A stretch of DNA of 64,000 nucleotides, taken from positions 12,497,157 to 12,561,156 of the forward strand of contig NC_040018.1 of assembly GCF_000972845.2 (NCBI RefSeq). The letters run 5' to 3'. Shown one piece after another: positions 48,660 to 59,649 of this stretch. The notes under the pieces were generated by a model. It made no database searches and was not told the DNA's origin. It saw nothing but the letters and a program-made list of their open reading frames with translations. The translations under genes were made by a program, and so were the position numbers. The stretch comes from Larimichthys crocea (lineage: Eukaryota; Chordata; Actinopteri; Sciaenidae). How positions within the stretch are numbered: position 1 is the first letter of the stretch; the number at the start of each line of letters is the position of its first letter.

Positions 48660-51600
48660 CTAGAGATGGAAGGAGAGGGTGGTCATTATCTCTGAAATTC
48701 CACGTCAAATCATGGAGTGATGGGGCTGTCCGTGAGGAAAGAAATCCTTGGATGACAAATAATGACTGCATTCCTTTGACTAATCAATTACAACGACTAA
48801 TCAGTTATTTTATTAGAATAATCTGTAAAACAATTTCCCCGGTATTGTTATTATTGCAGATGAATGCAGTCATGACTAATTAGTCACCACCTCACTGATA
48901 AGATAACATTTCTCCAGAAACATTCAGCACACAAAAATGAACAGTTTCCATTGTGTCAGTATTTTAAATTAAGCTACCTATAAATATTCTGTAATACATG
49001 CAATCATCACGCATGTAACTAAATATTTTTGATTGAAGCGTATTTTATTATATCTCGTTAATTCAAGAAATATACACATGAAGAAGTAGTGCACAGAATT
49101 GATGAATCTTTTCCTCTCGTCTAACTCCAAACTGCAGTCTGCGCTCGAACCCAAATTAACTTTAAGCACAATTTATCCAGCTTGAAAAACAGTCTCTAAA
49201 GACAAATTAAATGTAAAGCAGTTATCAAGTGGTGACTGGGAGCGATGGAGTGCATCAACCACATGCACAGCAATTAATTATTAACAAGGAAGCGGTGTCT
49301 TTAACCTCTTCACTCTGACGCATTATTTTAGCCCTGGCAGGGCTCTCATAACAGGCCTGTCTCTCCCATTATCTCCCATCTATTTTCCAATCAAAACGAT
49401 TGTGACAGCCTCTGGAAATTCCATTCACCTCAATCATAGCTCATTTGTGGAAGACAGAGGGATGTGATGAGTGTATCACTGGGGACTTGGAAGTGACTGG
49501 AGGAAGGGGGATCGTGTGTGCTCCAGGTGTCTCTGACACAGAAGTGTTTAGTCTTTAGCCCCAGATGCCCCGATGCAAAGGAAATGGGATACAAGGGTCA
49601 GGTTAGGGTAAGAAGCCTGACCTAAAGTCTGTGTAAAGTAAGAGTATGTGTTCTGTGAGTTAGACCAAAGAAGAACGTGTTATTAACCACCAGGCCAAAT
49701 TTGAATGATTAAATATATCGACAAGTTTATGAAATCAGGTAAAAATGAGCAGTATTCTCAGCTCCAGGACTGTGGGGGCATGCCCGCTGAATGAAGTCAC
49801 GCCCACTTGTGGGAGCAGTCAAGCAGCCAGTTTGAAGCGACTGAAACATGTCAGAAGAGTTCAGAAAATGACATGACTACTGTAACTTTGAAACACTCTG
49901 AGCGAGATGAATTCATCTGTATCTCTCTGCTAGGGGTTCATATTTTCCAACATATGTCATGTATTTTGAAAGAAATCTCAGAATTGCCTTTACACGGACT
50001 CTCTAGACCTGTGCTTTTTATGCCTTTTCACTAAAACAGAAGCTTTCACCCAACCACAAACCCAAAATCAAAGAAGAGCAAAACATTACCCCCAAAATGA
50101 TCAAATTGAGTTTAAAAGCACACACACATTACTGCATTTAAACACTGATCAATACACTGTACACAGTACCTCTACTGTCAAGTTAAAACATCTTGCATTT
50201 AGTAAATGCCACTGACAAAAAACACAAATCTTTTTTACCCACCTGTGAGGAACTTAACCAAGAGGGTTGACTGTATTAGGCAATTTCTCACAAATCCCAC
50301 CACTCTTTGGTGGAGTTGACACAAAAAAACACTCAAGAATCACAAATAAAGTGACAAGGACATGCTGCTTTCCTGGCTCGAAACTTCTAAACATGAGCAT
50401 TTGTGTTTGTTGCATGACCAAATAGCTGGAAATACAATCAGGGTTTAAACCTCTCAGCAGTGGTGGGCAAGAGTTGTGGCCCTGCACTGTGCTGAAGCCT
50501 AAAATGTCTTCCATTAAGGCTAAAATCTCTGTCCAGGTACCTGTACATTAGTAGTAGTACTAACACTTGAAAGTTCAAAACATCCTTGAAAGATTCAAGT
50601 CTGCTTTCTCCCCCCTTTTTACTGACTTGATTAAATCAGAGTTACAGTTCATCTTTGATTCTCATATAAAGATTGACCCGAGAATAATTATTAACTAGGT
50701 CAAATAATGACTAAATAGTAGAAGACAGCACGAATGAACAATGTCAATTCAAGATGGTGTTCGTTCACACACAGACATGCTTGAAAGATGAGCAAACATC
50801 AGTACACACCCCAACCAACGGCAAGGACACGCAGGATGTGGTCAACCTTTTACATTCAGTTTGCCTCATCTCCAGTTTCAGCAGGAAGTAATTAGAGCCG
50901 ACGGCTCGTCATGAGTCAAGCCTGTACTTGCCTCATCACTCCATCTTTCTGTCAGACAGCAATTTCTTGTCTATTTACACTACTCAGTGAATACATATAC
51001 GTAGTACCTAATGACCGGGAAGGTGAGAGATACTGTCTAAGAACTAAGCACACAGAATCAATGTCACTTTGGAACAAAGAGAGCATGGACTTACAAAGGA
51101 TGACTTCGATCCCGAGCAATTTTTCTTCCCTTAAACCTGCTTGTCTTTCTTTAACTCAAGGTAATGTATGTATAGCGTTCCCCTCACCCTTAAGGTTACT
51201 GACACTAGCTCAGAGAGGCTGCAGAGTTTTTTACATTGTGCACTACAGATGTTGAGTAGGACAAGCTAATTTCTACGGTAAATACTGTTCTTTACAGGGC
51301 AAATACAGCCGCTGCTGATCTACCAGTTTACTGTTTAGGCATGAAACAATTTGTCAATTAATCAATCAGTCGATTGACATTGAATTGATCAACATCCACC
51401 AAAACATCTCATTTCAAAAACAGCTGTTCCCTACTCCAACAAGGATTTTAATAAAAACTCTGCCTCCACTCTAAACTCTCATACAGTACCCACCTTTCTT
51501 TTTCTCTCTAGTAATCCAGTGATCATCATCTATCGTATGATATGATATGCTGCTTACATTGCGAACTGAGTCATGGCACCATGCAGTGGTGATTAAGGTG

Positions 51601-51999
51601 AAGCGACTGTTAATTAAACGTTTCAGTCAATTATCCAAAAGAAATGAATTTTTTCTGGTTTCACTCTTCCAAATGTGAAGATTTTCTGCTTTTCTCTCTT
51701 CATATAAATGTAAATTGAACATCTTTGAGTTGGTGACTTTTGTCCAGGTGAAACTAAATATGTGAGAATATCACCTTGGGCAGTGTGAAACAACATTTTC
51801 CGGCACTTTATGGACTAATCCGTGAAAATAAATCTCAACAAATTAATAAATGATAGAAATAATTGTTTGCAGTCCTAATGCTGTTTTTCAAGAAAGTGCT
51901 GACAGAAAAGTCAGCACTAGTATATCTCGACCAGACTGTCAAGATACATTTCAATTAATGTGCAGGGCCTTCAGAAGTTTGCTTTCTTTAATGGCATAA

Positions 52000-52800
52000 C
52001 TACTAGAATAAATTAGGCTTAAGCTGCTCTCTAATGACAACGCCTCTAGCTGTAACAGGCAGCCGCTAAAATATCCTGAAAAATTAAACAAAAACAGAAT
52101 CTTACTAACTGCAATTAAAATATAAACTGCTATCCGTTTTGCTTGAGCCCAAATATTACACTTTCCTCGTGTGAAACTTAATCATTTATTGACAGCTTGG
52201 CTTTGATGACAAATGATAAACTTCACAGTCTTAATGAAGCGTGGAATTACATTACCTGATGAGGCAAGAAATTGCATGTTTAGAATGCAAATATAGAGCC
52301 CATCTACTTTACTAAGTTATGAGGTGAATCCTAATATGCAGAGAGATTATCAAAGCTTGTGGCCTAAATATAATATACCAAGAACACATCGACATTAAGC
52401 CATTAAAGCATGCAACAGACTTACTAAAGAGCAGCGGAAATATGCTACATCTGACAGCCGATGGGCCGCGGGGCTGACAGAAAGGAGGTGCTTTACGGCG
52501 CTGTTCCTACACCAAGACAAGTAATGCATGTAGTGTCCCTGTAAACAAATCATTTAAAGGCCCCTCCAAGAATTGCTTCTTTCTCCAGTGGTCATGTTTG
52601 ATAAGTGTCTATTGGCAAGAAAACACGCTTTGCCAAAAGGAAGCAAAAGATCATATTCTGCCATTTGCTCAGAGGCACTCCACATGTTGCTAGGAGATAA
52701 GGGCCAACAAATTCAAATTTTCCCTCATTGGTTTAATCCTGGTTAAGGCTAATCTCTGCCCTTGCTGGGCTCAGCCTAGAAGCTGGGAGAGAGCAGACAT
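52000..52800. promoter_or_regulatory. candidate conserved noncoding element in the stk33 5' intron
   Basis: About 800 bases free of simple repeats, dense in factor-like words: ATTATCAAAG (LEF/TCF-like), TTGGCAAG (NFI half-site), TGACAG (TALE-like), CATTTATTGACAG, and a GC-rich patch at 52460-52500. The composition resembles vertebrate conserved enhancers. This is inferred from texture only; no alignment was made. Confidence 0.3.
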
Positions 52801-53230
52801 CTAGAAAAATGTAGGCCATAGCAGAAACAAGAACAAATCAAATTCATTTCAATGACAACCTGGGAGAGAACTCAGCACATTCATATCAGAGTACACACAC
52901 ATGTCCAGTTATGAATCATTCATTGTCCAAGTGCCGAGCTGATAACGCTGACAATCTTTTACTAAAAAAAAAATGTTTCTTTTTATCCTGTACATCCTGA
53001 ACAAAATATGCAGACAACATAACCTTTATGACCATGACAGATTTTTAAAAAGGATGACAAATGTACTAAAAGAATTTAAAACAAATGTTTTAGACACATT
53101 ATTGGACATGGACTGCTCCAGTTAGGTTAGCATTAACTTAAACTAATTAGTCGTTTCACCTATATGGATCAGTGAAGGTATTTCCGTGCTCTGTAATGTT
53201 GCAGATCTGTTTGCGGTTCGTGTTAATTAC

Positions 53231-53290
53231 CTCTCAGCAGCTTCTGCTTCATCTGAGACACTTCAATCTCCTCACGTACGTCACGTTAGC
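53231..53290 (-). other. stk33: candidate alternative stk33 5' exon (proximal)
   Basis: The reverse strand reads ...AAGCTGCTGAGAG|GTAATT. Its donor neighbourhood repeats 14 bases of the distal candidate. Splicing to 48659 again gives an in-frame TGA just before the main ATG, so it would also be noncoding. A CRE-like TACGTCA (53278-53284) lies just upstream. The transcription start is unknown. Confidence 0.3.
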
Positions 53291-53527
53291 AGAAATCTTT
53301 ATTAACTGAACCACATGAGCAAGCTAACACTAATAGAGATAACTAGTTAATTAAGAAAAAAGCCCGGGATATTCTAACGCAGGACAAAGACAGCCCATGA
53401 GACTGATACTCTGTCCGGTCACCTGCCATGTAAAAAAATAAGTTAATACGACTCGAGATAAAAACATGAAAACAACGTTTAATCTGACTCTGTAGCTAAC
53501 TGTGAGGTAGCGCTGCCCATAGCACGC

Positions 53528-53541
53528 GTTGTCATGGCAAC
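53528..53541. promoter_or_regulatory. RFX X-box-like palindrome in the stk33 promoter region
   Basis: GTTGTCATGGCAAC differs by one base from the perfect RFX X-box GTTGCCATGGCAAC. It lies between the two candidate 5' exons of stk33, in a local CpG-containing stretch (53,500-53,630). RFX factors activate cilium and flagellum genes, which fits the known sperm-flagellum role of STK33. The site is seen directly; its use is inferred. Confidence 0.55.
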
Positions 53542-53681
53542 GAAACATGAAGTTGCCCCTAACGTTTTCTCTAAACGAGACACAAGCGGGAAAAAAAACA
53601 AAAACAAAAACAAAAAAACGACACCGATATAAATGTACTTAAAGCTGCTGCTGTTAGAAAAAGTCAACAAAAGTTTGTTAC

Positions 53682-53750
53682 CTCTCAGCAGAGATCATTT
53701 TCATTCCTGCACGGTGGTCTCCACACAAAAAACTTTTTCGGCGAGTGACT
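53682..53750 (-). other. stk33: candidate stk33 5' noncoding exon (distal)
   Basis: The reverse strand reads ...ATCTCTGCTGAGAG|GTAACA, a good donor after a GC-richer stretch following a run of CpGs. Joined to the coding exon at 48659, it would place an in-frame TGA two codons before the main ATG. It would also create a short upstream ORF starting at an ATG inside this exon and ending in the ATGA that contains the main start. The upstream limit is a guess. Confidence 0.4.
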
Positions 53751-53823
53751 AGAGAGAGCGAGGAGGGACAAAAAAAAAAAAACCCAATGAATGGACAAGG
53801 GCTTCGCCTAACTCAGGGTCTTG

Positions 53824-53838
53824 CAGCGCCCCTGGTGG
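53824..53838. promoter_or_regulatory. CTCF-like motif, one base short
   Basis: CAGCGCCCCTGGTGG matches the CTCF core CAGCGCCCCCTGGTGG except for one missing C. It sits about 70-140 bases upstream of the candidate stk33 first exon. The spacing change could weaken binding strongly. Confidence 0.2.
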
Positions 53839-54459
53839 TTCATGAGAGTCGACCAACTTTTAAGATAAACGTGACCACGACAGGACTTTCCAGAATTTCC
53901 AGTTCCAGCACAATAACAACCATAACTTCTTTCATGTATGAGCGGATGGAGAATCAGTTTTTTCTCTGTGGCAAGCCTGGAAGTTAACTGGTCCTTAGTC
54001 TCCATCTAGTGGACAAAACTGGCTGTTAGTTGTTAGTGTGGAGAGGGGAGGTGGGTCAATCTTTAGTCTAAACTCTTATTTTGGCAGCCTGAACTTTAAT
54101 CTTGACATGACATTTAACGGCACCCTAGCAAACTATATTTTAATTGTGTCTACTAGACTAACATGTGCTTTTCAGTAGGTCTGCTACATGCAGCTTCCTC
54201 ATTTTCTTTGCATTAAGAAATGAAAGCATGTTGCATTGTACTACTCACTGCACAATGATTAATTTGTGATCTTTAGACATAAGCAGTCTGTAGTCTTCTG
54301 TTAAACCAGGGCACTTGTCATTAGGCAAAGTTAATCAAACATGCAAGATGTCATTCAATTTCATTAAAATTGACATTTTGAAATGCTCAGGTTACCAATA
54401 CAAAATGCCTGGACTATCCAGATGAACAGTGTGTTAAGTTACAAACATGATTTCCTTTA
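53839..54459. other. short intergenic stretch upstream of stk33
   Basis: No gene recognised between the stk33 promoter region and the RERGL-like relic. The text CCATCTAGTGGAC (54001-54013) is a wording often seen at the ends of fish repeats. Otherwise the sequence is unremarkable and AT-rich. Confidence 0.4.
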
Positions 54460-54660
54460 TCAGACAGATTTCCGCCTTTTACCAAACATATGATTGATGA
54501 GTTTGGCCATGGTCTTGGAGCCACTGTGTCGTCTGCGGTCTCCACAGTGTTTACAGTTCTCCATCACTTGACGGATGATTTTTGGGAAGAGGTTGGATGT
54601 GAATCTCCAAGAGCCCTATTGCTTTTTATTTGCCGTGGTTGTTGCAGATTAAATTGCTGA
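54460..54660 (-). pseudogene. rergl: RERGL-like C-terminal exon remnant
   Basis: The frame ending at TGA 54460-54462 encodes [15 protein letters not shown] and then [22 protein letters not shown]. Human RERGL, as I remember it, ends [21 protein letters not shown]. Upstream in the same frame are SATTT (the Ras G5 SA position) and stops TAA (54649-54651) and TAG (54616-54618). A splice acceptor at TAG|GGC would restore an open 51-codon exon but lacks a pyrimidine tract. Codons of the C-terminal part still favour C or G at third positions, unlike the AT-rich surroundings. Confidence 0.7.
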
Positions 54661-56105
54661 ATGGTGTGTTTTGAAATGACTCATTTTCTCTGGATATGAA
54701 CCTCTGCTGGGTATTTACAGTAATACAAGTTCACTGTGTGGCACGGTTTGTCTCATATTTTCTCCGCTGATCTCAGCAGCTTAGAGATTCCTGTCACATT
54801 CAAGACAAGTCAAATTGGCTTCAATCTGCACACATTACATTTATTACATTTACAATGTATAAAGGAAATATGTAATAAAGTAAAATTGGTGGAGGTACCA
54901 GCCCAATATAGGTATGTTTTTAAGAGCTGCATAGCATGGACTCACTTCCAAACCAGTTGGAAGAAGAAGAAAGAAGTCCAGTTAACACTCCGGTTAAAAT
55001 TTCAGAGTGGTGCTGTAAAGATGATCATTCTGCAAGACAATTAAGACAACTTGAACCTAATGAGTAATTATCTAACAGTATTTTATTCATGGTAAATTGA
55101 AAGTGTGTTGTGTGAGAAACAGGTGAATGCTCAGCAGACAGCTCCTCTGTGTCAGGAAACAAGAGTGAACCACAAATTTCCACTGTGTGGTATAGGGTTA
55201 GATTACAGTTACAGTATATGGCTGACCTCTCAGGTGTTCCTCACCCATGCTGAGGGCCACAGGGCTTCTCCTTCAGTTTTCTGACATTTTAGTTAGGTGG
55301 AGAGGTAAAAAGACACACCGTAGTAAAAACAGAACATCACAAATTACAAAGTTTCTGCTGTGACATCTCACATCAATACCATATGCTTACATTATGAAAC
55401 ATATAGTCTAAAGAAACTCTGAAGCCACAAACTGTAACAAAGGTGTGGTAGATTTTCACACAAAGTGATTTTTTTGTTTATTTATTTACTGTATGTTGAA
55501 AATGAACAGCCATTATTTATGTATATATTTTATGTAGGCTATTACCTGATAGTAAAAGTGTCATGTTTTTGTATTGCACTTTTCTGTGACAGTGTTTACA
55601 ATATGCTTAACATAAATGTAAAGCAGGGACTAAAACCAGGGGATGGAGATTCAAGGCATAGATAGCAAATAGTAAATAAAATATCAGACACAAACAGCTT
55701 TGTCTCTTTTAGTCTTCAGTATAGATGCTTTCGTTAGACCTAAGGAGCAGTGAAGTACCAGGGTTTTACAAGTTACGCTTTACTGTGTAATGACCATTTT
55801 ATAAGGAGAAAATTAATAGGTGGTCAGCACAGGTGAAATATGGAGACAGCATTTGTTCCTGTTTATTAATCTTGTGGCAAATGACACAGCCCTTTATGTC
55901 ACGACCAGAGTATGTGTTACTCTCAGGGTTAGAGCCTGATTAATTTTATTATTGTACTAATACAGATATCTGAGGGTGAGTTTATACAAAAACATTTTTA
56001 CGTTTACATTTGTACATTTTTTACCAAGGATCCTTCCAATTTTGCTCTGTTGTACCAAAGATATGTACAATATGTAAATGGTCTCATTTTTCAAGATCAT
56101 CTTGC

Positions 56106-56366
56106 TCAGGGGCCTCTCTCTTTTAAATTCAATCTTCTATTTCTGTCATACATTAAACATTTCATGTGATACATCTTGATACCACTCTTTCTTTGTCCTT
56201 TGACATCCCGGAATAAGAGCTCTATAGCCCTGAGTTTGCATTTTTCAATGCCAAGGTGACCAGCATGAATTGCCTTCAGCATGTTTCTCCTTAGTGCTTC
56301 TGGTACTATTATCTTATCACATTTTGTCATGATCCCCTCTATTTCACGCAACTCTTTTCTATTCAA
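56106..56366 (-). mobile_element. Ty3/gypsy integrase zinc-binding (H2C2) domain relic
   Basis: 86 codons open on the minus strand, containing KIIVPEALRRNMLKAIHAGH followed by LGIEKCKLRA. This is the classic HHCC-type zinc-binding region that precedes the integrase core in Ty3/gypsy retrotransposons. The usual YWPGM block is degraded and only one of the two expected cysteines remains (KCLMYD), so the copy is inactive. It lies in the presumed last intron of the RERGL-like relic. Confidence 0.75.
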
Positions 56367-56593
56367 GTCAATTCAGTTTTATTTATAAAGTAACAACCTC
56401 CCTCTCGTCATCTCCCCTCTGTTTTTCTCTCAACCTAATCAGTCAAGGCGGCCCACCCAGGGCCTTGTTCTGCTCTGCCTGTTAAAAGGGAGTTTTTCTT
56501 TGCCACTGAAGCCAAGTGCTTGCTCATGGTGGGAAGCAGCCTGAGATAACGTCTGTCATGGTTTGGCGTTATATAAATAACGTTGAATTGAAT
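56364..56593 (+). repeat. teleost interspersed repeat (short, nonautonomous type)
   Basis: Contains TTAAAAGGGAGTTTTTCTTT, GCCAAGTGCTTGCTCATGGT and GTTTGGCGTTATATAAATAA, a combination I recognise from very common fish interspersed repeats. It is bounded by near-inverted ends (CAAGTCAATTCAG at the left, TTGAATTGAAT at the right). It separates the two divergent gypsy fragments. The family name is uncertain. Confidence 0.6.
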
Positions 56594-56629
56594 CATGTAT
56601 TGTGATATATGTCAAACATAGAAACTCTC

Positions 56630-56920
56630 ACTCCACATGGCAGATTCTGCACACTGACTTGTTCTCATGGTAATGACATGATTTTCTGATTGTGACAGAT
56701 TACTACTCTCGATACTAAGAGATGGCATAGCTACCAAAAAAGACAAACTACTGTGATTCAATTCAAAAAGTCTATATTGGCCAGACGTGGGATCCCAAAT
56801 GAGATCAAATCAGACAACAGACTCTAGTACTCTCAGGAGTATGTAAGGAATTCAGTAAAGAATGGAACGAAAAGCAAAGAAAATGCCTCTCCCAGTTTCA
56901 AAGGTGAGCTTCAGATTGTT
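56630..56920 (+). mobile_element. Ty3/gypsy integrase catalytic-core relic
   Basis: On the plus strand, one frame reads LHTDLF, then DFLIVTDYYSRY, and after a shift SILARRGIPNEIKSDN and YSQEY. These are the two Asp-containing blocks of the DD35E integrase core. Several stops and at least one frameshift are present. It faces away from the zinc-binding relic at 56106-56366, which should lie upstream on the same strand in an intact element. So either an inversion or two insertions occurred. Confidence 0.7.
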
Positions 56921-58124
56921 TTTTGTTTTTCTTTTTGTTTTGTTTTTTGTGCAACTACAAGTCCAAAACCCACAAAAGATAGTGAATTAAGAAAGAACTA
57001 AAACAGAGAAAAGCATCAAATACTCATATTTAAGAATCTGGAACCAGGGAATGATTGGCAATTTTGCTTGATAAATTACCTCAAATATCAAATCCGCTGC
57101 TAATTAATTTTCTGATGATGATCAACTAATCAATTAATTGCCTTTTAAGCCCCAATCTCTACTCTAACTAGCAATCTTGTCTCTATGGAAATTATGGCTT
57201 TATCATTTATGGAAACCATATAACTCACACAATGTAGCGTAATGAGACAGTGTGAACCTGAAGTCAGCCACTTTGATCCCACTGGTGTCTCACAGTTAAT
57301 TACATAGTTCTGTGGTATTGGTACTAAACTCGTGAGACATGGTGGACTGACCAACTGACAGACCAACATTTCCATTCGTAGAGTCACGTTCGTCTGGTGT
57401 TCAGTTGCACATATTTCTTTCTGATTTGTTTTAGTGCTCTAAAGCAAATATGTAAAAGAGTAAATTAAGAATATTAAAAAGGGGATTGCAGAGAGCAAAC
57501 TGGGAAAGAAGTAAGAGTTTACATGGAACAATAAGTCACCTGGTTAATCGTATCCCCATGATTGTAATGTTAGTCATTTCTGACTGGGATATTGCAACAG
57601 GTGATTGGTTTGTGGCTGCCTGTACATTACTGCCCTTTAACACGGTGTCCTGTCTTTAATCACAGAATCTGAAAACAATAAGCTAGACATTCACCAAAAA
57701 TATGTGGATCATGATATCTGATATCAATATATCAGTGAGACAAGACGTTTAAAGTAAACTGATTACAACTCACGTTACAGATCTGTGAGTAGCTTTAGAC
57801 TCTAACCTCAATTTAATTAGCCATTTTAATAAAATCATGAAAATATAATTTCTTTCATCCCAGGACCATTGCCAATTTTTTAAAACCAGGAATGATGCTG
57901 AAAGGCTGAGTTTCTTGCATTACTGTAACTCTCTTTTTAAAATGTCTTCAGTTAATGCAGATTGCTGCAGTGAGGATCACATTACCCCACTGCTCACAAC
58001 ACTGTGTGTGTGTCATAGACCTGCAAATATTCATCTCAGAAAGAGGACTCGATAGTTCATCAAAATAAATCCCTCAGCTTAGTTTCAGAAGACTCCCAAC
58101 AGACTATGGTCACTCTGTCCTCAC

Positions 58125-58266
58125 AGTTCTCCTCTCAGGCCTCTTTGATCTGACGCAGGATGTTTTTGGCGTGGAGGAAGGACATTCGCTCAGTGACGTT
58201 TTACACCATCACAAATCCATCTGCCCAGTTCACATGATCCCCCAGGATACATCTGCTGCTTCCACT
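58125..58266 (-). pseudogene. rergl: RERGL-like middle exon remnant (WADGF)
   Basis: Bounded by a good acceptor (TTTGCTGTCAG) and a donor (AACT|GTGAGG), 142 nt. It encodes SGSSRCILGDHVNWADGFVM, then V, stop, NVTERMSFLHAKNILRQIK and EA, stop, EEN. Human RERGL has [20 protein letters not shown] at this point. The stops are TAA 58201-58203, where a Tyr codon is expected, and TGA 58135-58137. Both splice sites persist, which argues for a decayed multi-exon gene rather than a retrocopy. Confidence 0.65.
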
Positions 58267-59649
58267 CTGACAGCAAAGGTGTATGTAGAGATCAAACGCA
58301 ACACCACATCACCTATCAACTGATCTGACTACAGAAGCTATGGAGAGTTTTAAACATAAGATACTTTATACAATACTTCTTCTCAGACCTACTGCAGAAA
58401 AGAAAAGATGAGAAACATGGTAAAACTGCCAAAATAAACTAAAATGGTGCCAAAAGAGAGACATTGTGCAGCAAAGTCACAGAGATCCCATAATATGAGA
58501 CACTGGAGTTTTGTGGTCAATAAAAGTAAAAACTTTGGTGGTAAAGAAAACCATATGTGCTAGCTGTAAACATATTCTGCTTAATATGGTTGTAACAAAA
58601 AACCTCTAAAAGCTGTGTGTGCTCTCAGCAACAGGCTGCAGTTATAAATACCCCCAAACTAGAGATACTAGAGATAGAATTTGGTATATTTTGTGTGGTA
58701 CAGAGACAATAGCCACTGTCCATCATCCAGCAATAAACATCATTATATGGTATAAAGAATCTGCAAAGAAAAAAATTAGGTTTCTTATAAAAATTACTAT
58801 ATGAAATGAATCAAATGTTAACTGATGAACAATAATGCAACACAGTAAATAAAAATGCACAAAGCTTTCATGCCAAGAGGCAATGAGCACAGCATGGTGC
58901 CAGTTTAGTCAGTCTACGGAACAGTGATTACTGTAATTACTGTTGTGCTTGATTGCTCAGAAGGGGCAAACAAGCTAATTAATTTAGTCCAGAAGTGAAA
59001 ATGTTTCAAAATGTATACCGACTGCAAACTGTAATTCTATTACAGTCACACGGCCTGTAAAATAAACACTAAGTGATGGTGAAATGTGCAGGTCATTGAT
59101 TTCAAATCCATATGAAACAGACCTAAACAAGGTTTTGTTGAGTCACCTTAAACTGATCATTTAATTAACACACCCAAACACAGGAGGAAACACATGAAAG
59201 CAACATATTTTTCCATAATGTACCAACATTGCTGCTTTAATGAGTATATTTACATGCTGGCACTGGAAACATATTATCCAATTAACCCTTTTGTCAGAAA
59301 TCCCACCAGAAAAGCCAGTTTTTTGTTGGGTCTGTCATATCATTTCATTATATAGAATTGGCATTGTTCAGAGACTTCATCAAAGGTGTTTCCTGAAGCT
59401 GTGTCTCTATGCAAAGAAAGCATGTATTTTGTATATTGTGCATTTATATATTCTTACAGGTGTGTTTTGATCAACAAAGATGCTCAATTCAAAATCATTT
59501 CTCATCTCCACTGTCACAACTGTTTCAGTAACTTCTTACAGTGTTAATTGTAGAAAATCTAAATGGAGTCTGGTGTTCCTCATATAAAAACATAATGAAT
59601 AAATATATAATATTACATGATCGGCCTGTCTGAACAAAAGTGGCACCAG

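Larger units (their letters stand above)
48660..53681 (-). other. stk33: stk33 5' intron(s)
   Basis: No coding exon recognised. The stretch runs from the first coding exon to the candidate 5' noncoding exons. It contains two segments that look like conserved noncoding DNA (about 49,180-49,460 and 52,000-52,800) and otherwise AT-rich sequence without clear repeats. Confidence 0.5.
53500..53760 (-). promoter_or_regulatory. stk33: probable stk33 promoter region
   Basis: CpG dinucleotides cluster here (about ten in 260 bases) against a CpG-poor background. The stretch holds the X-box-like site and a candidate first-exon donor at 53682. It lies upstream of all stk33 coding exons. No TATA box was identified. 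Confidence 0.45.
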
